This document shows, one piece after another, positions 35,700 through 46,548 of a stretch of 60,000 bases of DNA. Within the stretch, counting starts at the first letter, position 1; each line of letters opens with the position of its first letter. Source of the DNA: Chrysomallon squamiferum (lineage: Eukaryota; Mollusca; Gastropoda; Neomphalida; Peltospiridae); assembly GCA_012295275.1 (NCBI GenBank), contig CM022671.1:23796822-23856821 (forward strand). The letters run 5' to 3'. The translations under genes and the position numbers were made by a program. The notes beneath the pieces were generated by a model. It was not told the DNA's origin. It did not search any database and worked only from the letters and a program-made list of their open reading frames with translations.

Positions 35700-38240
35700 A
35701 TATAAAAATGTCTGAAAAGAAGGATTCTTTTTTAAAAAAAAAACCAGAAACATTTCCTCTGGCAGACATATCAAAACAAGCTAACCGCTCTGTGGAGTTT
35801 CTTCAAAACAGGACATGACAGTACCATGCAGGTCATTAAATTTAATGATGTGATGCGAAGGGTAGGAAGAAAAGTAAGAAGAAAACATGTCCTGAATATC
35901 CGAGGTCAAAACAAAAATTAACAAGATGAAAGAGGAAGAAAAAATATTTTTAATAATAATAATGATGATGATGATGATGATGATGATGATAAAATGTAAA
36001 TCTAAATCAATACAGAGATGGCGTGGTTATGTGTATGGATGATCCACTTCAATAATAAAATAAATATAAATTAACTTTATATAGAAAAAAAAAAATCTGA
36101 AAATATAATAAACTATTCAATTACAAGCTTATTTATCAATGAAATATGTATTTGATACAAAAGAAATAATTAAATAATAATAATAATAATAATAACAATT
36201 ATAATAAATTCTCAAGAAAACAAAATTAGGTTGCTTCTGAAAATAATATGTATATTTTTTTTTTTTTTTTTTTTATTTCCATGTGCAAGAGAGTAAGACT
36301 GGTTTATATTTATTAAAATATATGTAAATTACACTGTATATATTAGCCTTACTTTAGATATATGTAATTCCTGTAAACATTCACCATCATCATATTTAAC
36401 TCATACTTCATGGACTTTTTCCATCAACCAAGTTAAATACAGATTTCTAGAAATACTTGCAGACTCTCAAGAGTTGTCTCCCTTCATATATAAAACCATT
36501 AAAACAAATTCTATCCACAATATGCAATACATTTATTTATTAGTTTTACTAATTACAGGTAAAAAAATGTTACAATCAGTTAATAAAAATACTTTTTTCT
36601 GATTTAATTATTTCATGAAGATATTTTAGGCCTTTAAATGAAATATACTGTCTGAAATTTTTGTTTGTTTTTGCTTGTTTTATTATTATTATTTTTTTTT
36701 TTGTTATTTTTTTTTTTTTTTTTTTTTTCTGCTTCTCTTTCTGTGTCTATTTATTTATAGGGTGTGTATGTGACTCTATTTGTTTTAAAGATAAAAAAAT
36801 ATATAATAATGTGTATTAATGTAGAGATACTTCAGCAAATTAAACAGAAGCTAATAATAAAAAAAATACATTAAAACAATAGCATAAATTTTATTCTATG
36901 TACTTTGTTACTAGCATCTGGCTAGAAATTATAAACAAAAAAAACAAAACAAAAAAAATATGTTGATTGAAATAGAAATGCAAACAGAAAAATAAATACA
37001 TATACATTTTAAACACAAGTGATTGTGAATGTAAGTGGCCTTGAAAATACTGAAAGGTTTCCTTAAATGTATCTGGTATTCAGATAATATATTTTAAATA
37101 TGCTCAAAAACATTTTGCTTATTATAATTTTGTTGTATTATTATTAATTAGTTTTATTATAATTAATTAATTTCTAAAATGAATGCTATTTCTCTTTAAG
37201 TGTTAAAAATATGTGCACAATAGAAATGGAATAACAAGAATCTGACTTTCATAATTCCAGCAGGCACATTTTTTTTTTTTTTTTTTCATAAATCTATGTC
37301 CAGTTTGGATGCACACATTCAAACTGCTGTCAGTGTTATTCATGATAATATATGTTTTATTATTTTAACGAATACTAAAGAAGAAGTAAAACTGGCAGAC
37401 AAAACCAATTATTAATGATTATGAAAAGATTAATGATTAATGATTATAAATGAAGATGGTTACCCTTACTGAAAATAGGTCAACATTTGTTCAAAAAGTT
37501 TTATTTACTTAGAAAATATTTGATGTTATTTTTTATATATATATTTTTTAACACTGAATTATACTTAAAATTCAAATGTTATATGTTTAAACTTTAATAT
37601 TTATCCTTTCAGTGATTATCAAACACTGAATATGAGGGGTCCAATAAATATATAGAATTTGTTTAATAATAACATAATTATGATAGATGTAAAGGATTTT
37701 TTGATATGTGAAATAATAGTTTATGGGGTCAGCAACAGTTAAAAGGGATGGGATTCATTTATGTAATCTGTAAACATTTACAATATCACCATGAATAATC
37801 CAAATATTATACTAACACTATATACAATAATATATATATAGTAATTAGTATATCAGGTAAAATAATTAGTATTTACTGAGAATGATGAAATTTGTCTATG
37901 TTATTGTGAACATATTTTTGATTCTGAAATAAAAGTTTGTTTTTCTTAAAAATCCTACTGATGTGTAAAGATTATGAGCATAAAGTGAATGACAAATAAC
38001 CCAGGATCTGGTATATTTTTAATTTTAAATTCATTCATAATATAATTATTATCTACTTCTTAATAACATCTCGGCAGTTGTCTAATGGATGACCATGATG
38101 GCGATTGAAGACATCAAATGTTGTACGATCTCGTACCCTTTAGGAGATGCTATCAATGTATCATGACTCATTCAGACGAATACAAAATAGGAGTGAGTGT
38201 GAAAAATCAGACAAACATGCAAAACAAATTTAAATATAAA
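35700..38240. other. AT-rich non-coding DNA
   Basis: Holds a GAT array (35,960-35,992), AAT array (36,170-36,196) and T-runs (36,255-36,275; 36,700-36,729; 37,270-37,287). The patch 38,080-38,170 is more balanced; its minus strand has ATG then 28 codons ending IAIMVIH-stop, without clear splice sites. Confidence 0.4.
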
Positions 38241-38251
38241 ACTGTACTCAC

Positions 38252-38262
38252 TTGTCTTGATT
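38252..38262 (-). CDS. Possible 11-nt microexon
   Basis: On the minus strand a long pyrimidine tract and GGAACAG| acceptor are followed after only 11 nt by a consensus ACAA|GTGAGT donor. Joined to the phase-1 donor of the putative first exon at 38,377, the 11 nt complete a codon and give three more (E-S-R-Q), leaving in phase 0. Both sites are strong but the exon is tiny; it may also be a 5' UTR exon. Confidence 0.3.
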
Positions 38263-38376
38263 CTGTTCCACATAAAGACAACAATGAAAAAGAATAAAAA
38301 GTAATAAACATTAATAAATAAATAAGCAGCAGATGAACATAAATCGTATTAAATGTAAACAATAAAGAAAACTAAC

Positions 38377-38386
38377 CTGTCGCCAT
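38377..38386 (-). CDS. Possible first coding exon (ATG GCG ACA G|) with YY1-like start
   Basis: The minus strand reads GGAAAAATGGCGACAG|GTTAGT. The AAAATGGCG context matches the YY1 motif often found over start codons of short first exons, and it is followed directly by a good donor in phase 1. The upstream ~120 bp (38,390-38,510) is richer in CpG than the surroundings and would be the promoter. Rest of the gene not recognised. Confidence 0.35.
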
Positions 38387-38717
38387 TTTTCCTTTGATCC
38401 TGTTTCAAAAGCCGCCAAATGATATCATTTCCGCATTGTTCTGTTACGGTAATTCCCTCCCTTTATTTGTAATACGACTAACAAAATTAATAGAAGTTAA
38501 TGATAACTGGAAGGTAAACTTTCCATTCGTTTAAAAAAAAAAAAATTGTAAAAATTAAAAAAAGACAGAATGAAAAAAAGAAGAAAAAAAAAAACTGAAG
38601 AAGTAAAAGAGATGAATTTCAGTAGGCCTGCTTAGTTATTGAAACAGAAGCAACAATTTTAGCCTTTGCAACTTAGTGATTAAATCGAGAATAGTTTGCA
38701 ATTAAATTATTACTTTT

Positions 38718-38719
38718 TG

Positions 38720-38775
<56 letters not shown>

Positions 38776-38776
38776 T
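38718..38776. repeat. (AAT)n array followed by TAG/TCG triplets
   Basis: About 19 AAT units, then GTAGTAATAG and GTCGTCGTCGTAG triplets to about 38,860. Confidence 0.9.
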
Positions 38777-38859
38777 AGAAGTAGTTATAGATGTAGTAAT
38801 AGTAGTCGTCGTCGTCGTAGTAGTAGTAGCAGTATGAGCACTATTGTTGTTGCTGTTGT

Positions 38860-40740
38860 TGTTATGTAAGGTACCATAACCAACGTAGCCAAATGTATCA
38901 GTCACTTCACTATATCTGGTAATTAACGGCTGCCAGCCAGAATACCGTCACTGTCTTTCTTGATGTCTCTGTCAGAATATCTGACATAGATTAAATTTTG
39001 TATCTAAGATGCGTAATGCTGGGAATAAATAAAATATTGCAATTGTTATATCGAAAGGTTCATGAACCTGTGCTGAACATCAGACGAAGTGTGTCAGACA
39101 GACACTAATTTCAAACTATAAATCTTTTAAATTAATTCTCCTCTCCTGAAGTAAGCTAAATAATTTGGATTTCATTTTACGAAACTTTCACAACAGTGTA
39201 AAACTTCCGAAATGTTTGTTTTGTAAACCAGACTGGATCATGAACATAAGATATTAAAAATAAGAAATGTTTCACAAATGAACTTGTCTTTTTTATTTTT
39301 ATTTTATTTTATTTATTAAATGTTTATTTTTTTTTTTTTTTATTTTATTATTTATTAAATGTTTATTTTTATTTTATTTTATTTTATTATTATTATTTTT
39401 TTTTTTTTACCTAAAATATCACCTACAAAGCTACATTTACACGCATGTATTTTACATTTAGTTTAATTTGTATTTGTTACACTTCTTGTGGAATGTTTTC
39501 TTAAGAAACTAACAGCAGACAGCTCCAAGTGTTTCTTTCTGTATCTACGATTTGGATTAAGTCCGAAGAATCACGTTTGAAATGACACCTGCCCACATGG
39601 TTGAAAAACCATGCATTGAGTGCAGAATCTAGAAACCTCAGTTCGCATCTAGTTATTTTCCGTTTCAACCAGAGCTCCAGCAATGGTTGATGATTTTTTT
39701 ATTTTTTTTTTTTAAATATTCCCGTATTTGAGAAAATAAATATAAAAGTCACTTCCTCTAAATCGAAAAAAAAAGAGAAGAGGATTAGATATTCGCATCG
39801 TAGCAGCCGATCCAGAATCTCTCATTGTCCATCTAGACATAAACCAGACGCATGACGCTATTTAACTGTGGATTAAGTACACATTGTTATTAAATAAAAT
39901 TATTTTAGTACAAAAAGATACAGGAATGAGAAGTTTCGCCTTTGTATGAGATCGTTCTGAGAGTAAAATAGGAGGAACATATCAAGAAATATTGACATCT
40001 CTTTAAAGTTATCTAACATCCTAATTTAACTTCATCTTAAGATGACCCATATTTCTAGATTATGATTGTAATAACATGATTATGCCCGTCATGATAACTT
40101 TCTCTGTCAAACTGAACAATTCTTTGCCTTTGTTAATGTTTCGCATATTTAAAATAATAATAATAATAATAATAAAATAAAATAACTGTTTTAAATTCTG
40201 TTAAAAACAGGATGATGCCAGATATTCCAGTAAGGTAAACAGTGAGAAAAGGTGTTAACATTGCAATATTACTGATAACATATTTTGTGGATTCGCTTCA
40301 AATAACTTTTTGGAGTTAGTCATTCTTGTGTACCTTATTAGACAAGTACGTTATAAATTACAAACGGGACAAAAGAAATAAATAAAACTAAAAACGGTGA
40401 ATAAACCTCACGAATAATGAAAAAAAAAAAAAAATGTCAAAGGTAAGATATATTTAAAAGATAAGACAAATGGATTACATGTAAAACGTTACTGCAAGCT
40501 GACCTGCAGAACACTGGGAACATTAATACTTTCATATGTTTTTCTACATGTTCGTCACGACGAATTATTTGTCCACAAAAGTAGGCGTATGACGTTGATG
40601 TAAAAGAAGTCATCATGAAGTTGATGGCGAGACACAAGGATAATTTAATGACCTAAATTTACCTCCAAGACAAAACAGGAAAGAAAAAAAAAAAAAAAAA
40701 AAAAAAAGAATTAATTGTTTGCGACTAAAATAGCGTTCTG
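38860..40740. other. Non-coding upstream region of the LPMO gene
   Basis: Mostly AT-rich with TTTTA/T-run tracts at 39,295-39,410 and an AAT array at 40,157-40,176. Two minus-strand open stretches have balanced composition but weak support: 39,501-39,683 has no ATG, and 40,437-40,637 has an internal MMTSFTSTSYAYFCGQ start and an TTCTGCAG|GTCAGC donor-like site. Confidence 0.35.
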
Positions 40741-40756
40741 CGTTCATGCGGCAACA

Positions 40757-40764
40757 TATATAAG
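40757..40764 (+). promoter_or_regulatory. TATA box of the LPMO-like gene
   Basis: TATATAAG is followed ~25-30 bp downstream by TTAGTC, an initiator-like site at about 40,783-40,788. It stands in an otherwise G+C-balanced patch (40,725-40,860), about 440 bp before the start codon. It implies a focused start and a 5' UTR of ~418 nt. Confidence 0.6.
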
Positions 40765-40813
40765 GATTAAGGCGGAGGAAGATTAGTCGAGTCTAAGGAG
40801 TTTCTTTCAACGA

Positions 40814-40861
40814 ATGACACTGCAGATTCACGTCTTAGGATTTCAGAAAGATACTCTTTGA
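40814..40861 (+). promoter_or_regulatory. Upstream ORF in the LPMO 5' UTR
   Basis: ATG followed by 14 more codons and TGA lies within the predicted 5' leader, 340 nt before the main start. If the leader is not spliced out here, this would be met first by scanning ribosomes. Inference from position only. Confidence 0.35.
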
Positions 40862-41045
40862 CTGATTCTTTTAGAGATACAGTTGTCCTGTTCTGTCTAC
40901 GAAGAAACAAATACAGTGTAATTTCTAATATTTAAAAGTGAATTCAAATTTGGAACTGAATTCAGTTTTTGGATGTATAAAGTATATTTTGAAACAAAAA
41001 CGGAAAATTTCAGAGTTGTTAAAAATTAGAAAATATTAGAATTAA

Positions 41046-41076
<31 letters not shown>

Positions 41077-41202
41077 GAAATAGCAGGAGAAGACGAAAAA
41101 GAAAAAGGAAGAACAGATACAAAAGAAAAAGCTTAGAAAACAAAAGGAATTTTGTTACACAGTGCTAAACAAACAAACAAAGAAAAAAAAAAAAAAACAA
41201 TT

Positions 41203-41373
41203 ATGTATCTTGTCAGATTTTCAATACAATCAGCAGTGTATATGTTTTTCATTGCCTCTGTGGCAGGAAGAGGTCGTTTGGTGGATCCACCCAACAGATC
41301 CAGTTTGTGGAGGGAGGGCTACCTACAACTAATCAACAGAAATGATTCGGATTTAAACTGTGGAGGTGATATG
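41203..41373 (+). CDS. LPMO-like gene, exon 1: signal peptide and N-terminus
   Basis: 57 codons from ATG at 41,203 (A at -3) to ATG|GTAAGT. Residues 2-21 are hydrophobic (YLVRFSIQSAVYMFFIASVA) with a good S-V-A cleavage site. Then comes G-R-GRLVDPPNRSSLWREGY, the usual start of the mature AA15 domain, but with Arg in place of His. Two N-glycosylation sequons (NRS at 31, NDS at 47) and the conserved CGG (53-55) follow. A lower-quality non-ATG extension upstream is not needed. Confidence 0.85.
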
Positions 41374-42129
41374 GTAAGTATAAATATGTTCATGAGATTT
41401 TCCCATGTTTAATATTAAAAAAATAAATAAATAAATAAATGTTTATCACGAGTAGCCGATATTCAATAAGACTAAAAAAATCATTTGATACAATAACAAC
41501 ATGAAAAGATGTAATATATTATTCTAATAAAACAAAAATTATTTAATATATATATACATATATTCTTTATCGAAAGGACTCGAAAAAGAAGACAGCAAAG
41601 GTAATAACAAAGCGATAAAGCAAAATTTCATATGCACATATTTGTATGCAAGATACAAGCTTATCATTCCTGCAAACAAATACTATAATATTACATTTAT
41701 CTTGATATTCCGCTTTCAGCTTCCTTATTTACCATTCCAACTTAATGATGGATGGTGCGGTGTTTGCGGGGATTCCATTTTCGAGCCACGAAATCATGAA
41801 CTTGGAGGTCTGTACGTGCCTCAGTTTACAATATCTCGACGTTACTCGGCAAACTCAAAATACATTGACGCAGCCGTCCTTGTAGAAGAGTTTCTGGGTG
41901 GCTTTTTCGAATTCTCGCTTTGCGCCCACAACGAAAAGAATGAAAAGGTTCACCAAGAATGCTTAGACGAAAACCGTCTTCGAATTTATGGATATGGAAC
42001 TCGCTACTTCCCGCTAAGAGCCGGACTGCACCGACTGCGTCTTGAAATACCTGCAGGTCTTGTGTGTGAACACTGCGTCCTTCAGTGGCGATGGATTACA
42101 GGTGAGAAACTAATCCCATCCATCTAATT

Positions 42130-42203
<74 letters not shown>

Positions 42204-42533
42204 AATAATTGCAATAAAGCTGCATGGTATAATGCTTTGAAAACAAATTTAACCTACTAATCAGTTTCATGAAACATTCTCATAATTAATATGTAATTAA
42301 TTAAAACTATGGAATAATTGTACACATAAGAAACAAAATTTGATTTCGCCCTTCTCTCTTTTTTTTTCTCTTTTTTTTTTTCTCTCTCTCGCTCTTTCTA
42401 AGTCTCTAGCTCTGTCATACTATCTTTTTCTCAGTAATAACGGTTAATAATTCTGAATGACACACTGCTTTAGAAACTTATCTAACCTACTAATCAGTTT
42501 CATGAAACATTTACGTGCACAAAAGTATGTCAA

Positions 42534-42590
<57 letters not shown>

Positions 42591-44552
42591 AACAACATCA
42601 TTATTTTGTGTCTTATGTCTTCTCTTGGCAGAACAATACACTCATACTGACTGCAGACTGTTACCACATCGTCGTCATTGTTTTCAGTGGATGCAGTACA
42701 TCAACTGTGCTGACATTTCCATCATGCCATCTATTAACCCACGATTTTTCAACGTCTACCACTAACCAATTAACACTGAATGCAGCCAACTAAAAGCATG
42801 TGGTGAATACATAATTTATATAGTATACAAACTAAACTGTGTTATATGTTACTATACATACATATAAAATAATATTATTAAAGAATAAAATCACTGTTGC
42901 TTATTTTATTTAATATATTTCTTTAAATAAAAATACAGAAAGTATTATACCTTTTCAGTTATTAATTGACTGTGTTATATAATGAATATATAGCCATACA
43001 TATATATTTATTTATTTTTATTTTTTTATTATTATTATGATTTTTATTTATTTTTTATTTTTTTTTTTTTTTCAATTTTTTTAAATTATTATTATCTATA
43101 TAACAACATCTTCTTCTGTTGGAAAATGATAAAGCAATTAGCAGGGTTTTAAGACAATGGTCGATATGTGAACATGTGTTTGTAATGACCCATGGCTGTT
43201 ACTGCTTTGCTAGTTAAACATTTTGCTTGCGGTTGTTTCGGAATAAACAATGGCTTCCTCTTTTATATCTTTTTATAATAATCATTAATTTTAACGACTG
43301 TGATTTAGGTCTAACTACAAGTTTTAAGATCCATTTTTTTTTTTTTTTATTTTTTTTTTTTTTTTTTTTTTCATTTTATTTATTTATTTTTTTTTTTATT
43401 TTTTTTTTTTTTTTTCATTATTGTAAGTAATGAAAAAAATTAATATCGGTAAATGTTTTGGACAGATTTTTTATTATTATTACTTTTTAAACTTTTTTTT
43501 CATTTTTTTTTATTATTATTATTTTTTATATCGTTTTTTTTAATTATTATTAATTTTTTTTATCGTTTTTTTTTATTTTTTTTTTGTTTTTTTGTTTTTG
43601 TTTGTTATTTATGAGCGGAAATTGTTTGCGGGATACAACAGCACTGGTGTGAGAATACTTACGGTTTAACGCTGTATTGCAAATGGTTTCTGTCTGTGTG
43701 AAAAGCAGTTCATATATTTTATTTCAACATTAAGCAACTATTACGCGATATAGTACGGCTTAGCTGAGGATTATCACAGTTCAGGCTGGAAATAGCAAGA
43801 AGTAAAATTATGATGTTAGAGACACTTCGCAAAGAATTTATTGGCGACCTTTGGCTTACGACAAAAGACATGGTGGCAATTGTACTCCAAAATTCAGGCA
43901 GAACAGGATCAGTTTGTGAAAAACAGTTTTTTGTAGTTGTGCTTTTATTTGTGTAAAATTTCGGCCAAATGAACCACTCTGTCCTCCTTAGCCAACAATG
44001 TCCATATTCCTCGTGTAGGTGGCAGCGAAATACGGTCACCGATTCACCACGTCATGAAAAGATCATAAATTTTGGTGTTGTTTATCACCATCATCTTTTA
44101 TTTTCTTCTTATTGTTGTTGTTGTCATCGGTGCTGCTATTGCTGTCTTTATATATATATATATATAATTTTTTTTTGTTCATCCCTGTCTGTGTGCAGTT
44201 GTGATATAAGCATTGACTAGTTATCATACATCTATATGAAAGTATTTTACGGCGATTGGCATCAAAGTAAAATGTCAAGATTCAGTTACAGTTTTCGAGT
44301 GGTACTGCAACAGAATAATTAAAGGCTGCACCTCTGTTTAGCCGACGGCAAGTTATGCTTTAATGTCAGCAGAGATTATTTTAAATCGTAGATCAACATG
44401 TTACTTGACCTATATACAGTTGAAAACAGAATGGATTGTTCAGTGATTTGCTAATCAGAGAAGACTTGCCTTTAACAAATGAAATTAATTAATTAAAAAA
44501 GAGAGAATGATGATGAAATATCTGCACAATTCATTTCAAGCATAGAACATTA

Positions 44553-44610
<58 letters not shown>

Positions 44611-44971
44611 AACTAGGCCGGTAGGTAGGTAGATAGATAAACACATACACATAAACACGTATAAATATATAATACAGAAAAACGCAAACACACAAACATA
44701 TGTATGTTAATTTAAAAGTTAATTACTTTCAGAAAAATTCACTCGTAATAAGTGCAATGGCCTGGTCTTTCCCAGAACATGTCTGGTGCCGTGGCAGTAT
44801 CAGAACTGTGCTGACATTGCCATTTCGGAACAGACGACCCGGAAGACACGGCTCCAAGAGACAATCACTGAAGCCTTGGCCGATCTTGCAGATTCTGATT
44901 TTTTTTGGTTTTTGCCTTTTCTTAACAGGTTTCCCTCATTAGGATTAATGGCCTCTCTGCTTGATGCTTAG
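41203..44971 (+). CDS. AA15-like lytic polysaccharide monooxygenase gene with alternative last exons
   Basis: The gene model spans exons 41203-41373, 41720-42101 and then either 42632-42765 (228 aa) or 44733-44971 (263 aa). All introns are GT-AG and phases match (0, then 1). The encoded protein has a signal peptide (about residues 1-21), then the LPMO_10/AA15 landmarks GRLVDPPNRSS, CGG, DGWCGVCGDS, PRNHELGG (His83), GFFEFSLC, GYGTRYF, CVLQW and NCADI-x-I. Family members are secreted copper enzymes that oxidatively cut chitin or cellulose. Here the residue expected to be the mature N-terminal His, just before GRL, is Arg23, so half of the histidine brace is missing. Cleavage after Ala21 would leave a Gly N-terminus. 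It may be a binding protein or a repurposed relative. The gene is well supported; the activity is not. Confidence 0.85.
41720..42101 (+). CDS. LPMO-like gene, exon 2: catalytic-domain core
   Basis: The acceptor TTCCGCTTTCAG| gives phase 0 entry; 127 codons plus one base end at ATTACAG|GTGAGA (phase 1). It encodes residues 58-184: DGWCGVCGD (67-75), PRNHELGG (80-87, His83 being the conserved second copper-type His), GFFEFSLC (118-125), YGYGTRYFPL (147-156) and CEHCVLQWRW (173-182). Codon usage is much more G+C-balanced than the flanks. Cys spacing fits the disulphide pattern of animal AA15 domains. Confidence 0.9.
42131..42201. repeat. (CT)n microsatellite in LPMO intron 2
   Basis: About 35 CT units starting 30 bp after the splice donor of exon 2. 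Confidence 0.95.
42202..42511. repeat. Tandem duplication inside LPMO intron 2
   Basis: Two ~80-bp copies (42,200-42,278 and 42,432-42,511) start CAGTAATAA and end with the same 28-bp string around CCTACTAATCAGTTTCATG. Each copy is preceded by a CT-rich tract, so a ~230-bp unit including the microsatellite was duplicated. Confidence 0.8.
42536..42589. repeat. ~50-nt poly(A) run just upstream of last exon A
   Basis: Almost uninterrupted A run between 42,536 and 42,589, ending 42 bp before exon A. Confidence 0.95.
42632..42765 (+). CDS. LPMO-like gene, alternative last exon A (short, soluble)
   Basis: TTCTCTTGGCAG| acceptor, phase 1, 44 further codons and TAA. Residues 185-228 include C192, C201, Y207 and NCADISI (209-215), then a short polar end PSINPRFFNVYH. 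It begins 42 bp after a ~50-nt poly(A). Every landmark falls at the same residue number as in exon B. An AATAAA lies 119 nt after the stop, so this exon has what is needed to end a transcript. Confidence 0.7.
42884..42889 (+). terminator. AATAAA poly(A) signal after last exon A
   Basis: AAGAATAAAATCAC, 119 nt beyond the TAA of exon A. It is well placed to define the short isoform. AT-rich DNA makes such hexamers common, so the support is moderate. Confidence 0.5.
42890..44732. other. Intron between alternative last exons A and B
   Basis: T-rich low-complexity DNA (43,000-43,080; 43,330-43,610) and a more balanced patch at 43,620-44,050. The patch is open on the minus strand for ~106 codons, and on the plus strand it carries a 48-codon ATG frame beginning MMLETLRKEFIGDLWL (43,809 on). 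No splice sites fit the LPMO gene. It could be a decayed transposon fragment. Confidence 0.4.
44559..44608. repeat. (GA)n microsatellite
   Basis: About 24 AG units, 125 bp upstream of last exon B. Confidence 0.95.
44733..44971 (+). CDS. LPMO-like gene, alternative last exon B (hydrophobic tail)
   Basis: Acceptor AATTACTTTCAG|, phase 1, 78 further codons and TAG. Residues 185-263: C192, C201, Y207 and NCADIAI (209-215) match exon A without gaps. A polar/charged link SEQTTRKTRLQETITEALAD follows, then a hydrophobic end (FFWFLPFL … LGLMASLLDA, about 241-261). This end could be a GPI-attachment signal or a membrane tail, making this the surface-bound isoform. A strong acceptor-like site (TTTTCTTAACAG) lies inside the tail coding region and may be used or may be chance. 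Confidence 0.75.
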
Positions 44972-45337
44972 TATACATACTTCTATATATAAAAAAAATT
45001 AGTTGTGAATAACCTCGTAGGAATCCATTTACATAATGAAAATATGTTTATTATATTCAGATGTTTCTGATGAAAAATTAAACGTTTTTTAACATTAATC
45101 AAGAAGATTGTTCAGTGAAGATTTATTTTGATATACCGTTGCTGTTATTTTTTGTATGTATTTTTGTTTAATTTTTATTTTAAGTGACATTATCACTTTC
45201 CTGTTTTATTCGATTTACATATCTTTGCATTGATGTATATTTGCTTCATGTGTTAATATATATGTGTGTGTGTGTGTGTGTTGTTTTGTATGTAATTGTT
45301 TATAAAGCATGGTATGTTTACTGAAAAGAGATAACGA

Positions 45338-45343
45338 AATAAA
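45338..45343 (+). terminator. AATAAA poly(A) signal after last exon B
   Basis: AATAAA 367 nt after the TAG of exon B, followed by further AATAAAT copies near 45,367. Confidence 0.4.
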
Positions 45344-45604
45344 ATATTTACAAAAGCAAAACTAAGAATAAATAAATAATAAAACGTATTTATGATTGAT
45401 TGTTAATTTTATGATATTTATGGATTTTTTTTGTTTTTTTGTTTCTGTTTTGTTTTTGTTGTATTCAAAAAGAAAAGAAAAACGTCAATTGTATACAATT
45501 ATAATAATGTAATAACATTGCTGTATCACATTTAGAGAACTAGGAAAAACCCTATAGTGACTGAGCCACTCATTTGGCGTCTTGGCGAAACTTAAAAAGC
45601 TATA

Positions 45605-45608
45605 AAAA

Positions 45609-45653
<45 letters not shown>
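45605..45653. repeat. (ATT)n array
   Basis: About 15 ATT units. Confidence 0.9.
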
Positions 45654-46370
45654 GATCTTTTATTTTCCTTTCATTCTTTTATTTATTATTATTCGTTTGT
45701 TTTGTTTGCTTGTTTGTTGCACTTGTTTATTATAAGAATATATATATATTTGTTTCTGGATGTATTTATTTTCCCGTTTATCCAAATTTATCCTTTGCTT
45801 TATGTTACGATGCTTTTGCTGCTGATGATGATGATTATTATGGTTGTTGTTGTTGCATACAACACATAGCATTGATTAATTTTGTACAATTTTATTAAAT
45901 ACTAAAAACAATAAGATATTTTCAAAATAAATATTTCGGTAATAAAACATTTTTGTTTAAAATAATAATAATAATAATAATCATAATAATAATAATAATA
46001 ATCTGCCTAATAAAATTCCACCACTAATATTATCAGATAAATTTCGTATTGTAAACTTTTTTGTAACATTTCACTTTTAAAACTAGACAAATGAGTAATT
46101 AAATAAGTAAATAAATAAATAGATAAATAATAGAAAATTTAAATGAGCCGAATAATTACAATATTCGCCCAAATATTATAAATGAAGCATTCACCAGTTA
46201 CCGCCTTAAAAATTACTTTTCATTTTGATTTTGGTTTTTTCTTCTTATTTTTATTTTTGTCAAATTCACTTCACATCTGTATTGTGAAACAATGAAACCA
46301 AACATATTGTTCTCGTTCCATTCCAGGTGTATCTAACACATTACAGCCATATTAACCTACATAATTATTA
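45654..46370. other. AT-rich intergenic DNA
   Basis: AAT arrays (45,960-46,004) and AAAT repeats (46,100-46,130). No gene. Confidence 0.5.
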
Positions 46371-46548
46371 GGTCTGCACGAGACCAACAGACAGAACACG
46401 AGACAAACTACGCCCAGTTTCTTAGACACGCAAAACTGTTACAGACAAAAGCGATCTATAATTTGATGCACGTTTGAAACACGTGTTTTAATTTCTGCTC
46501 GAAATGAACAAGCGGGAAACGTCTGAGTTTAAACTTCTGCTCGTTATT

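Noticed and set aside
35380-35715. 111-codon Phe/Leu/Tyr-rich frame
   Set aside because: Produced by TTTTA/ATT repeats; looks membrane-like only because T-rich codons encode hydrophobic residues.
43960-44055. Third copy of the LPMO last exon (C…CRWQRNTVTDS)
   Set aside because: Superficial likeness to the C-x8-C-WQ pattern, but the available acceptor gives the wrong phase and the NCADI block is absent.
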